A stretch of DNA of 64,000 nt from Bacteroidales bacterium (GCA_020438105.1 JAGQVE010000020.1:1-64000), one strand, 5' to 3'. Shown: positions 1 to 8,168, numbered from the stretch's first letter. Notes: generated by a model from the sequence alone, not told the origin. A program made the numbers and translations.

Positions 1-212
1 AACTTATTCAAAAGAATGATGATCCCCCGGTTGGCCTCAAATACAACATATGTGAGCCCGAATATGAACATGATTTCGCGGCTGAAGAAGTTTTCGAGTA
101 ACATCCCAACCGAATCAAAAAACATAAGGATCATCAGGTAAATCGCCACGCCAAAAAGGGGAGGAGCTGCCAGCCTGAATGCCGGATTATTGTAAAATAG
201 CCTTCTATTCAT
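1..212 (-). CDS. Membrane sensor kinase, N-terminal part (cut by window edge)
   Basis: An open frame starts at ATG 212-210 and runs off the left edge. It encodes about 70 residues beginning MNRRLFYNNPAFRLAAPP, followed by two hydrophobic segments. Its start overlaps the last codons of the upstream histidine kinase by 8 nt, so the two are almost certainly co-translated. N-terminal membrane segments of this kind are typical of Bacteroidota LytS-type kinases, and tandem kinase pairs of this type occur in the phylum. The catalytic part lies outside the window, so calling it a second kinase is inference from position and the membrane segments. Confidence 0.5.
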   Translation of the reverse strand, partial: MNRRLFYNNPAFRLAAPPLFGVAIYLMILMFFDSVGMLLENFFSREIMFIFGLTYVVFEANRGIIILLNK

Positions 213-1290
213 GGTTCGATTCAATCAGGGGCAGTTTTACAATAAAGTCCTTTTCAAAAAGCACTTCAGGTTTCCGATTCGTGAAAAAAGCATAGCGCTT
301 GCGAATATTGCTCAGCCCTATTTTATGCGAGTTTTCAGTCTTTGGGCGATCCACAAGGTTATTCCCAACTTGAAGCAATTCAGGCTTTGGAACATGATTA
401 TTCCATACGATAAGTTGTTCAGATTTTGCATCCGCACCTAAATTTATTATAAGTGGATTTTGATCATCTACCAGATTGTGTTTTAACGCATTTTCGATCA
501 GCATCTGAAGTGTTAATGGAGGAATCCAGGTCTGTCGAATATCCTCAGGAATCTCAATTTTCATTTTCAATGCATCACCATACCTTGTCTTTTGCATCTC
601 AAAAAATGAGCTGGTCATTTGGAGTTCATCCTCCAGTTTTACCAATCGTTCATCATCATTTCCCAGAATATACGAATAGGTATGTGCCAGTTGACGGATA
701 AAATCCTCGGCCATGTGAATATCCTTGTAAATCAGGGAGGAGATCGTATTCAACGAATTAAACAGGAAATGCGGACTAAGTTGACTCTTTAAAGCTTCAA
801 ACTGCAGGTCGAGTTGCTCGCGTTCCAGGCTTAACGCCTTGATTTGATAAACCGCATATTGATTGTAGGAGTAAACCGAAAAACTCACCATCGAAAAGAG
901 ATAAACAAGCACCAGCGCTACGATACCGAATTTTACGATGCCATCCCAGTATTCAGCCCAGAAACTCTCGGCTGCATCAACTTCCACCACCTGATCAACA
1001 AATGCATACACGTAAATAAATGCAGCAATCATCACCAGTACAATTCCACTGAAAACCTCAAGCAAAAACCGCCCGGTGATGTGTTTGTTCCATGGAAGCA
1101 CTTTGTTATAAGTTTGATTTAACCAAAGCAAACCTGCTCCAACCAGGTTGCCCATTAGCAGCGCTATTGACAATCCCATCCAGTTGTTTTCCAAAGCAGG
1201 CATAGTGCCGGTTTCGCTGTAAAAGATGAACAGAAAAACACCTGCGGATAAAAATGTGCTTACCAAAATGCTTCGTAAAATCCAGTGCAT
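205..1290 (-). CDS. LytS-family sensor histidine kinase
   Basis: 361 residues. Four membrane segments (about 5-25, 38-57, 76-97, 119-140) are followed by a short coiled linker and a His_kinase domain (PF06580 type). The phospho-acceptor is H174 in SQLSPHFLFNSLN. The ATP-binding N box is LIENALKHN (264-272) and a G-box-like GLSNIRKRY lies at 325-333. Kinases of this family usually signal to LytTR-type DNA-binding response regulators at the inner membrane; a partner could lie beyond the left edge. The stop codon overlaps the start of the next gene by 8 nt. The SNTE-repeat protein gene ends 71 bp upstream on the same strand, so all three may share a transcript. The signal sensed is unknown. Confidence 0.9.
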   Translation of the reverse strand: MHWILRSILVSTFLSAGVFLFIFYSETGTMPALENNWMGLSIALLMGNLVGAGLLWLNQTYNKVLPWNKHITGRFLLEVFSGIVLVMIAAFIYVYAFVDQVVEVDAAESFWAEYWDGIVKFGIVALVLVYLFSMVSFSVYSYNQYAVYQIKALSLEREQLDLQFEALKSQLSPHFLFNSLNTISSLIYKDIHMAEDFIRQLAHTYSYILGNDDERLVKLEDELQMTSSFFEMQKTRYGDALKMKIEIPEDIRQTWIPPLTLQMLIENALKHNLVDDQNPLIINLGADAKSEQLIVWNNHVPKPELLQVGNNLVDRPKTENSHKIGLSNIRKRYAFFTNRKPEVLFEKDFIVKLPLIESNHE

Positions 1291-1361
1291 ATCCGATGGA
1301 AAGTTTATTGGATAAAGTTACAATTTTAAAAGTTTCTTGTTCGAAATTACCGCCTGCTAAA

Positions 1362-3017
1362 TTAATTCAGGATACGATCAACTGCATTTCTGTAATCGGT
1401 ATTAGAGGTGAGTGTTTTGGCCACTTCCATATATTTATCCTTTACTTCTTTATCAGTTATATAAGAGGTTTTAGCCACTTCACTCAAAACGGTTGATTTT
1501 TCGGTATTGGAAATAAGCATTTTAGCGCTCTCCAAAACGCCCATGCATGATGCTTTATCAAACTTAGCATCCTTTACCACGGCGCGCAATACCATACCGT
1601 GTTCGGTGTTGCTGGTAAACATGCGGGTGCTTGCAAAAAAAGCATCCAAAACGGCCTGATCATGTGGCATAGCTGGAATAGCTGCCCTTAAGACAGATCC
1701 CATTTCTGTATTGGATGTCAAATGGCCGGCAACGCTGAAATACGATTTCCAGGCATTGTTTGGCATGTTATGATTTTTAACCGTATATCGCAAAACCGAT
1801 CCGGCAGAGGTGTTGCTGGTCATCATGTTGATCATATTAAAATAAGACGTTTTAACCTGTTCATTCGATAAATTAATCTTCCGGATTGAGGTCATTACAG
1901 CATCAGTTTCAGTATTGGAGGTGAGGTGTTTTACACTTTGAAGCAGCTTCAGCATGTTCTTGTCTGACAATTCATGCCTTTTTAGAATATGACGCAGAGT
2001 GAGACCGGCTTCTGTATTGCTGCTCATGCTATTCACGGTATTAAAAAATTCTGTGGCAATCTCCGGGTTTTGCATGTTCAGGTTTTCCAGCGACCGCATC
2101 ACCGATCCCATTTCAGTATTGCTGCTGAAATGCTTCACACTTTGTAAAAGGCGAACATAAGCTCCTTCAGAAAGGTCCTGTGTTTTTTCAAGGTTTCGCA
2201 GCACACTGCCGCGTTCGGTGTTGCTCGACATGCCATCAACACAACCAAAATAGGCACTGATAACTTTCGGATCATTGAAGTTTATCTCTTTGGAAATCTT
2301 GCGCAATACGGAACCTCTTTCGGTATTGCTGCTCAGTTTTGAAATGCTTTTAAAATAAACCACCATGGTGGCATTGCTTTGCATAAACTGATCGCTGTAT
2401 TTCCTGAGCAAACTGCCCCGTTCGGTATTGGAGCTGATCTCCGAACCGATGGCCTCACAAGCGGCCATGGTTTCATTTTCATTCAGTTTAAACTGATCGA
2501 ACAATGCAGAAAAATAGGCACCCATAACGGTATTGGATTCGATCATGTGGATCTCTTCCAGGAAGGCATCAATACCGCCTTTGTTATAAATCCGTTTGGT
2601 ACGGTCTTCTGCGGCTATGCCTGAAATACGGACGACTTCCAGCAACACATCGGCCAGCCATTTTTTACCTTCGGGGTCATAGGGCACTTCTTTGCGGCCT
2701 TCATAATATTCATAGGTAAGTGAGCCTTTCGAATCACTTTCGATGATAATGGCGCGGCGGTTGCCAAAGGTTTTTTTACTGATCTTTAAATAACCACCAG
2801 GAGTAATGGCAGTGATTCGCGTGTCATCGTCGTTCACCGATACATCACCCTTTACCTGAACATCATAATCGGTAAATGAATCGGAATAACGAATGGATCT
2901 ACGATCATCGTTGCAGGTGGAGTTAAAAGTGATATCCTGCGCCAGTAAGGCTGTTCCTGAGATTAAGATCGCAAGTAAGAGGAGCGTTTGTCTCATTTTA
3001 ATTTGAAGCGTTTTCAT
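1362..3017 (-). CDS. Secreted SNTE-repeat protein, function unknown
   Basis: 551 residues. An N-terminal signal peptide is likely (start MKTLQIKMRQTLLLLAIL, cleavage near the LLAQ-D junction). About 120 residues follow that resemble a beta-rich DUF4097-like region (charged Ser/Asp/Thr-rich stretch, then a conserved-looking GGYLKISKKT). From about residue 155 to the end there are twelve copies of a roughly 35-residue helical repeat, each carrying a core close to S-S-N-T-E-x-G-S-V-L-R. HEAT-like repeats with an S-D/N-T-E-K/R-x-x-V-L core also occur in some M56/BlaR1-type proteins (family knowledge from memory). No catalytic motif is visible. A protein-binding scaffold in the periplasm or at the surface is inferred. 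It lies upstream of the two kinase genes on the same strand. Confidence 0.75.
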   Translation of the reverse strand: MKTLQIKMRQTLLLLAILISGTALLAQDITFNSTCNDDRRSIRYSDSFTDYDVQVKGDVSVNDDDTRITAITPGGYLKISKKTFGNRRAIIIESDSKGSLTYEYYEGRKEVPYDPEGKKWLADVLLEVVRISGIAAEDRTKRIYNKGGIDAFLEEIHMIESNTVMGAYFSALFDQFKLNENETMAACEAIGSEISSNTERGSLLRKYSDQFMQSNATMVVYFKSISKLSSNTERGSVLRKISKEINFNDPKVISAYFGCVDGMSSNTERGSVLRNLEKTQDLSEGAYVRLLQSVKHFSSNTEMGSVMRSLENLNMQNPEIATEFFNTVNSMSSNTEAGLTLRHILKRHELSDKNMLKLLQSVKHLTSNTETDAVMTSIRKINLSNEQVKTSYFNMINMMTSNTSAGSVLRYTVKNHNMPNNAWKSYFSVAGHLTSNTEMGSVLRAAIPAMPHDQAVLDAFFASTRMFTSNTEHGMVLRAVVKDAKFDKASCMGVLESAKMLISNTEKSTVLSEVAKTSYITDKEVKDKYMEVAKTLTSNTDYRNAVDRILN

Positions 3018-3182
3018 GGTTTAAATTGTTTAATGATTCAATTTTTGACGCTACAAAGAAAAGATGAGTTCAAGGCGAAAAAAAACAAATTGTAATGAAT
3101 TGTTGGATGAATGTATTGAGTTGCAGAAATTGCTTTGCAAATGGATTTTAAAAAGAACTATTCTAAAATACAAAGGCATCAA

Positions 3183-4367
3183 CTATAAATAACTCAGCCA
3201 CCATTTATCTTTGTTTTTGGATTTGTAAATCATATACTTTTTACAGAATGGATATAGCAGCAGCACTACAGCCATCCAAATTACATAAACTACCCAAAGC
3301 GGGTAGCCATAATCAAGCAGCGGGGCTTTCAGAAAGTTGCTTCCTGTAAATATCATTTTGTGCCAGTCGCCACCGGTGATCACCATTCCCAAAACAGCCA
3401 GCGAATGGATTACGATCATGTGGAGGAAATAATAAAACAGCGGCACCCTTCCAAAAACCAGCAGGAAATTGGTAACACGATTTTTGACCGGTTCAATCAC
3501 TGCCAGAAATAACAAGGCCGGTCCGATGGTGATCAACAAATAAACAATTGAAGGCGGGTATTTGGTTACATTGAAAAATGACAACATCGTGTAAAGGAAA
3601 TTGCGCTGCTCCGACCAGGGATGCAGATCGCCATACACATTTATCCCACGAAGCACATAGAACAGAGCAATAGCTCCGAAGCCCATTCCCAACAACAACT
3701 TCCTCCTGCGTTTGGGGTCAAAATCGCGTTTGTATAAAGTGCCGAAACAGTAGCCCAGCACCATCAGTCCGATCCAGGGAATAACAGGGTATCCAATTAA
3801 AACCAGGAAATCAGGTGTTAACTGCAAGCGGGCACGCTGGTGGAGAATATACCAAAGGATTGAACCAAAACTATCTCCTTCAAATGTAATAGGATCAAGC
3901 AGGTTATGACCGGCAACCAGCACAAACCCGGTTATCAGCAAAACCTTTTTAGGCAAATAAATCAGCAATGACAACACGATCATGCTTACACCAATGGCCC
4001 ATATCACCTGGAAGATTAATAAACTATAGGTGATATTGAATGTCCAGATCAGGTTATTTACAGCAACCTCCAGAAAGATAAGCCAAACCCCGCGGGTCCA
4101 TAAGAATCGGGATAACTCTTTTTTCGTTTTTTTACTTCCGTATAAAAAAGCCGAGGTGCCGGCCAGGAAAATAAAAGCGGGTGCACAGTTGTGGGTAATA
4201 AAACGTGTGAAAAACACAAAAGGAGTCGTGGTTTCCAGTTCGGTAGGGTCAACAAAGAAAGACCCGAAATGAAAATAATCCCGCACATGATCCAGTGCCA
4301 TGATCACCATAGCCAGTCCGCGCAGGATATCAATCGATTCTATCCGCGACGATTTGATCTTTTCCAT
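3183..4367 (-). CDS. DUF1624 / HGSNAT-like acyltransferase membrane protein
   Basis: 394 residues with about ten membrane segments. The N terminus RIESIDILRGLAMVIMALDH is characteristic of the DUF1624 / heparan-alpha-glucosaminide N-acetyltransferase-like family. H27 in LDHVRDYFHFG corresponds to the conserved early His-Asp region, and THNCAPAFIFLAGTSAF follows near residue 60-75. Members are thought to transfer acyl groups across the membrane to sugars, but most bacterial ones are uncharacterised. The gene stands alone; the neighbour downstream on this strand is the SNTE-repeat gene, 165 bp away. Substrate not known. Confidence 0.8.
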   Translation of the reverse strand: MEKIKSSRIESIDILRGLAMVIMALDHVRDYFHFGSFFVDPTELETTTPFVFFTRFITHNCAPAFIFLAGTSAFLYGSKKTKKELSRFLWTRGVWLIFLEVAVNNLIWTFNITYSLLIFQVIWAIGVSMIVLSLLIYLPKKVLLITGFVLVAGHNLLDPITFEGDSFGSILWYILHQRARLQLTPDFLVLIGYPVIPWIGLMVLGYCFGTLYKRDFDPKRRRKLLLGMGFGAIALFYVLRGINVYGDLHPWSEQRNFLYTMLSFFNVTKYPPSIVYLLITIGPALLFLAVIEPVKNRVTNFLLVFGRVPLFYYFLHMIVIHSLAVLGMVITGGDWHKMIFTGSNFLKAPLLDYGYPLWVVYVIWMAVVLLLYPFCKKYMIYKSKNKDKWWLSYL

Positions 4368-4565
4368 AGTCGTTTTTTTTTAGTTGGTCAGGGGAAGAAG
4401 TAGTTGGTTTAGATAATGGATGATGAATTCCATCATCGCTCTTATTGAAGTATAGCATTGGCAACATGGAATAATAAACAATAGAATTTGGAAAGAGTTT
4501 GATAAGGGTTGGGCAAGTTTGATAATCGGGGAGGAGCTAACGGTTCTGTGATTTGGATAGTCGGC
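4368..4565. other. Gene-poor stretch upstream of repeat copy 1
   Basis: The gap 4368-4689 holds no convincing gene. Its right part is repeat copy 1 (4566-4686). The left part is unremarkable AT-rich DNA upstream of the DUF1624 gene. A 63-residue frame on the minus strand (4442-4633) is antisense to the repeat and was not accepted as a gene. Confidence 0.5.
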
Positions 4566-4686
4566 GCTTCTTTCGCAGGATACTGGTTAGTTTGATTGCT
4601 GTTTTTAACTACATGCCTTTCCATAATAATCATCTTTGCACAAGTTTGCTGTGGTGCCTGCTTGCGCTAAGACCTGCGCTATTGGG
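4566..4686 (+). repeat. Dispersed repeat, copy 1 (about 120 bp)
   Basis: This stretch matches 7390-7512 at about 80% identity by eye, with long identical runs including tttgattgctgtttttaact and the GC-rich stretch tgcgctaagacctgcgct. The last run contains a short inverted repeat, gcgc...gcgc. Homology ends at about 4686, where the 3' end of an unknown gene (4690-5175) begins. In copy 2 the homologous sequence continues into an intron-like 3' end, so copy 1 is probably a truncated remnant of the same element. Confidence 0.7.
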
Positions 4687-4689
4687 TAA

Positions 4690-5175
4690 TTAATCTTTAT
4701 GCATCAGAATTTCACTTTTCTTTTTTTTAATAAAATTCCCCATTTCACTCAGGTCGAACACTTTTATGGGGGTCACGATACAGAAGTAGCTGGTGGTGAA
4801 GTAATACGTTTTTTTTTCGTTTTTAAACTTGATTGAATAAAGAGGTGGTGCAATAAGCCAATATTTTTTAAGATCACTTACTTCGCTCCATTTTTTAACA
4901 TATTTTTTTCCATTTGCCATGAATTCAAGTTCGTTGTTGCTGATTCTCAATTTTATAATTTTATGACCAATGGCAAGATGAAAGAGAATGCATAGAAGTC
5001 CCAGTAACAATGGAAAAAAGCTGTCACCCAATGCTGCATTACGTTTTACTCCGTTCACTGTAATTTCAATAGTGGGGTCAAACATGATCCAGATTGAAAT
5101 AACTATGAACAATAGACCAATTATCAATGGAATAAATTTTATATTCACATAGCTATAGGTGCTGCTTTGGTACAT
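4690..5175 (-). CDS. Small membrane protein, function unknown
   Basis: 161 residues. Two membrane segments (about 13-33 and 51-70) are separated by a short polar loop, then a soluble tail with alternating hydrophobic residues (KLRISNNELEFMANGKKY and following) resembling the PH-like tails of many small bacterial membrane proteins. I do not recognise the family. It is AT-rich, like the other genes of this patch. It starts 81 bp downstream of the end of the amidohydrolase gene and ends directly beside repeat copy 1, which supports acquisition as part of an accessory segment. Confidence 0.6.
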   Translation of the reverse strand: MYQSSTYSYVNIKFIPLIIGLLFIVISIWIMFDPTIEITVNGVKRNAALGDSFFPLLLGLLCILFHLAIGHKIIKLRISNNELEFMANGKKYVKKWSEVSDLKKYWLIAPPLYSIKFKNEKKTYYFTTSYFCIVTPIKVFDLSEMGNFIKKKKSEILMHKD

Positions 5176-5256
5176 TTTATACCTTATTTATTGGTTTGTA
5201 TATGAAGCTCAGCGGCTGAAGGAGTATTTGATCTAAAACATATTGTTGTGGTCCGT

Positions 5257-6609
5257 TCATTCATTAATTCGTTCTTGAATTAAACCTCTTTTTATCACCG
5301 AATTAATCGATAAAGAATTGCTTATTTCTTCTAAAGGGTTTTTATCGAGCAATACCATATTCGCAATTTTCCCAACTTCTATGGATCCCAAACTATCTTG
5401 AGCGTTCATCATTTTGGCCGCATTCAAGGATCCCATTTTAATGATATTTAAAGGTTTCATTCCTCCAAGATTTAAAAGCTGCATTTCTTCATGTAGACTG
5501 TAACCGGGAAAATTGAAGTCATTCCCTGTATCGGTACCCAAAACCATATTAAATCCCATTTCATCTAAAAATCGGATGTCCTCAACTTGTGGAATGATGA
5601 ATGATTCAAGACTATTATTAGATAGTCCGTATTCATCCATCAGAATGCGAATGTAGCGTTTTGCTTGCTCAATTGAACCTGGATTAATTTCATATTTTGA
5701 CTCTTTGTAGGCATTTAGCATATATGGAGAATCAAACCATTCCACATGTATCGGGTACAGAAACGACTTGTCAATCATTAAGGTAGTTACCCAGGATGGG
5801 TTTATTTTTATAAACTTTTGGAGGAGTTTCATTTGAATGCTATCCATAGGATCAATGTTTACCCCAGTAAAATGGACAAGGTTTTGAACTCCACCATTGA
5901 TAGCCATTTCAAGCTCTATGTTATCACTTATGTGAGCAAATACTTCCATACCATATTTTGAAGCCTCCTTTACAGTTTGGTTAATAAACGATTGAGGTAT
6001 CCTTTCAACAAAAGGAGGAGCCGGACCATCTTCAATCGTTAGCTTTATTCCAACAATCGGATATTTACAAACTTCTTGAACAAGCTGTTGGATTTGCAGG
6101 GTGTCTTTTAGATAAAAGATAGATGCTCCATCTCGCCAATTGTTATTTGAATAGGTTTTGGAAGGATGCCGACCCTCCATAGAAAAGTGTTGGCTTGTAT
6201 GAAATACGATAGGTGCCGGTATAGAATCCTGATTGCCTTGTTTGCGCATTGCAGCATAGAATTCATTTGTACACAAGCTTCCTCCGGTAATAAAGATTGA
6301 AGTAACTCCGTAATGAATAAATCTGGGGAAATCTCTTTCAAAATTTCCTGTATGCACATGGCAATCAAACAAACCGGGAATAAGAAATTTTCCGGATCCG
6401 TCTATCCTGTTCTTTTCATTGCTTGGCAATGCAGTATCAATTGCAGCAATTTTTCCTCCGATGATCCCTATTGAAACTCCGGCCTGAAGAGGTTCACCCG
6501 TTCCATCAATTAGATTTACATTGCTTATCACTAAGTCATATTGGTCTGTCTGATCAGAAACACAAGATGCTAAAAACAAGATCGAAATTAGAGTTATTAA
6601 ATGTTTCAT
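5257..6609 (-). CDS. Amidohydrolase-family lipoprotein
   Basis: 450 residues. A lipoprotein signal ends at C16 (LFLASC). The body is an imidazolonepropionase-like metal-dependent hydrolase: the HxH metal motif is H84-V-H86 within PGLFDCHVHTG, further histidines appear in EVFAHISD and NLVHFTG, and the late aspartate is in VLGTDTGND. The composite-domain end GSIEVGKIANMVLLDKNP is typical of amidohydrolases that remove N-linked groups (proline dipeptidases, imidazolonepropionases). It probably acts in the periplasm or at the outer membrane. The substrate cannot be assigned. It sits in the AT-rich patch between unknown genes. Confidence 0.85.
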   Translation of the reverse strand: MKHLITLISILFLASCVSDQTDQYDLVISNVNLIDGTGEPLQAGVSIGIIGGKIAAIDTALPSNEKNRIDGSGKFLIPGLFDCHVHTGNFERDFPRFIHYGVTSIFITGGSLCTNEFYAAMRKQGNQDSIPAPIVFHTSQHFSMEGRHPSKTYSNNNWRDGASIFYLKDTLQIQQLVQEVCKYPIVGIKLTIEDGPAPPFVERIPQSFINQTVKEASKYGMEVFAHISDNIELEMAINGGVQNLVHFTGVNIDPMDSIQMKLLQKFIKINPSWVTTLMIDKSFLYPIHVEWFDSPYMLNAYKESKYEINPGSIEQAKRYIRILMDEYGLSNNSLESFIIPQVEDIRFLDEMGFNMVLGTDTGNDFNFPGYSLHEEMQLLNLGGMKPLNIIKMGSLNAAKMMNAQDSLGSIEVGKIANMVLLDKNPLEEISNSLSINSVIKRGLIQERINE

Positions 6610-6720
6610 ATTTTTTAATTGACATTTTATTGTTCTTTATTTTATCGTAATAATACGAATATACCAATTAAATTCTTTAATAATTATTACTGTTTTGGGA
6701 ATAATGTTACCAGACATAAG

Positions 6721-6745
6721 TGCAATAACGATTTGTTAGCACCTT
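6721..6745 (-). repeat. Short hairpin resembling a cassette boundary
   Basis: On the minus strand the sequence GTGCTAAC-AAATC-GTTA-TT-GCAC can fold into a hairpin just downstream of the stop of the unknown lipoprotein gene. TAAC...GTTA pairs spaced this way recall the ends of gene-cassette recombination sites (attC-like) seen around unknown genes in Bacteroidota. Only one such site is evident and no integrase is in view, so it may simply be a weak terminator. Confidence 0.25.
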
Positions 6746-6755
6746 CATTTACTTA

Positions 6756-7349
6756 TTATTTTTCATTTTTTAATATTTGGTAAGGCATCTCTTTTTGTAT
6801 TTCCTTTTCTTGAATTATTATGAAGTTATAAAATGTTTCCTTCGCAAAACCTGGAATTTCTTCGTGGTCAAATAGAATTAATGCTCCCCAGGGATAATTG
6901 TAAATTGAAATAAGTCCATACTTTTTGTTCCAATAAATATAACACTCTTCATCGGCGCTATTTATAACATCATAATAGCTCTTTATTAACTCAATTTTAT
7001 CATTTTTATAATCAAAAAAAACCGTGTCAATATTTTTACAGAACTCATTATAAAAGAAGAAGGAATCGCTAACAATGGAGAATGAATATCTAAAAATTGA
7101 ATCATCTCTTAATGAATCGCAATAAATATAATTCTTTCGACTGTTGAAAGTTAGAGTATCGAGATATACAATAAATGAATCACGTAATTCTTTTTTATTC
7201 AAGTTAGATATCCAAATTTGATAATCATAAACCGTAATTTTAGGTTTAGTTGTTAAAATCTGATTTTTCGTCTTTAGGTTTCCATTATTACAGGAAATAA
7301 CAAATAGTCCTATAATTATTAATGTTATGTATTTAGCTTGCCTTTTCAT
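6756..7349 (-). CDS. Putative lipoprotein, function unknown
   Basis: 197 residues. The N terminus MKRQAKYITLIIIGLFVISC ends in a lipobox with C20, so it is probably anchored in a membrane facing the periplasm or outside. The rest is rich in Asp, Tyr, Phe and Lys without recognisable motifs. Composition is markedly AT-rich compared with the flanking housekeeping genes. Its start lies at the edge of a short frame that reads antisense through repeat copy 2. Not recognised; the lipoprotein call rests on the signal alone. Confidence 0.6.
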   Translation of the reverse strand: MKRQAKYITLIIIGLFVISCNNGNLKTKNQILTTKPKITVYDYQIWISNLNKKELRDSFIVYLDTLTFNSRKNYIYCDSLRDDSIFRYSFSIVSDSFFFYNEFCKNIDTVFFDYKNDKIELIKSYYDVINSADEECYIYWNKKYGLISIYNYPWGALILFDHEEIPGFAKETFYNFIIIQEKEIQKEMPYQILKNEK

Positions 7350-7389
7350 TTATGTTGTTGCTATCTTTCCCACGACCCGGTCATTTTCT

Positions 7390-7512
7390 GCTTCTCTCTC
7401 TGGATGCTGCTTAGTTTGATTGCTGTTTTTAACTACATGTCTTTCCATGATAATCATCTACGCACAACTCTGCCGCGCTGCCATCTTGCGCTAAGACCTG
7501 CGCTATTTGGGG
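7390..7512 (+). repeat. Dispersed repeat, copy 2 (about 120 bp)
   Basis: Second copy of the element at 4566-4686. Here the homologous sequence runs on through a segment ending in tgaaggagcatgacattgaa and into the intron-like 3' end at 7520-7674. A 36-codon frame on the minus strand (MERHVVKNSNQT and following) also partly exists in copy 1, but it looks like a by-product of the repeat rather than a gene. Confidence 0.7.
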
Positions 7513-7519
7513 TACTGGT

Positions 7520-7674
7520 AACGAGCCGTTGAAGGAGCATGACATTGAAGCTTAACGAACCGCCATATCCCGACGGTACCGTCGGGACATACGGTGGTGT
7601 GAGACCTGCCCGACTGATGTCATTCAGTCGGGGGCGCTCCGGTGGGCCTAATGGCTCACTGGCTGTCTACTCGA
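7520..7674 (+). mobile_element. Group II intron 3'-end relic (domain V/VI-like)
   Basis: No reverse transcriptase is present. The sequence cttaacgaaccgcc...catacggtggtgtgagac folds into a long hairpin whose outer arms (accgcc / ggtggt) and trailing gtgtgaga match the usual look of intron domain V in this class. It is followed by a domain-VI-like hairpin with taat in its loop (7639-7662) and an end of the form ctactcgat (7667-7675). The inner part of the V-like hairpin is a perfect 18-bp palindrome (7569-7586), longer than a normal domain V. A second perfect stem lies at 7609-7617 / 7624-7632. The element is degenerate or chimeric. The intron identification comes from remembered consensus sequences. 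Confidence 0.5.
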
Positions 7675-8168
7675 TTACAAGCAATTTTTTCATTTTCAGT
7701 AATTATTATATATTTTTCCTCTATTGTTTTATTGAAATTATCAACTTTCATCTTCTTATAAAATTTGTTGTCCATAAAAATTTCAATACTCTTAACTTTA
7801 ACTTTTCCAGAATAGTCAATTATTGTATCTTTATATTTGATGTATTCAATTTTATCGTTAATTCTGACTATTTCTAAGAACATAAAATTTTGCTGAATGT
7901 GATAGTATTTTATTCGTTCTTTTTTCAGCCCTCCCTTGTAGTATTTTATTTTTCGTACACATTTGTTTTTCAAAGAGTCCATTTCTATCGAAATTTTGAA
8001 TACTCTATTCGATGATCTTTTCTTACTTGTTATCTTACTTGCTAATGATTCTTGTTTTTGAATTTCCTCAACTTTTCTTAAAAGTTGGTCGATTGTACCT
8101 ACATTCTGTGCATTGGTATCGATACTTATTGTCTGTAAGATTATTAGATAAATAATAATTCTTTTCAT
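7656..8168 (-). CDS. Putative secreted protein, function unknown
   Basis: 170 residues. A hydrophobic N terminus (MKRIIIYLIILQTISIDTNAQ) looks like a signal peptide. The mature part is lysine- and isoleucine-rich with no recognised motif. The last codons (N-R-V-D-S-Q, then TGA) are read antisense through the end of the intron-like relic, so the natural C terminus may have been replaced when the element inserted. AT-rich like its neighbours. Confidence 0.5.
   Translation of the reverse strand: MKRIIIYLIILQTISIDTNAQNVGTIDQLLRKVEEIQKQESLASKITSKKRSSNRVFKISIEMDSLKNKCVRKIKYYKGGLKKERIKYYHIQQNFMFLEIVRINDKIEYIKYKDTIIDYSGKVKVKSIEIFMDNKFYKKMKVDNFNKTIEEKYIIITENEKIACNRVDSQ

Noticed and set aside
4442-4633. 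63-residue minus-strand frame
   Set aside because: It is antisense to repeat copy 1 and only partly matched by a frame in copy 2, with no sign of a start signal or conserved protein.
7338-7532. 64-residue plus-strand frame across repeat copy 2
   Set aside because: It overlaps the start of the unknown lipoprotein gene and the repeat itself; no protein features.
7539-7877. 112-residue plus-strand frame beginning MTLKLNEPPYPDGTVG
   Set aside because: It reads through the intron-like relic and then antisense to an unknown gene. The opening is typical of spurious frames annotated at group II intron ends.
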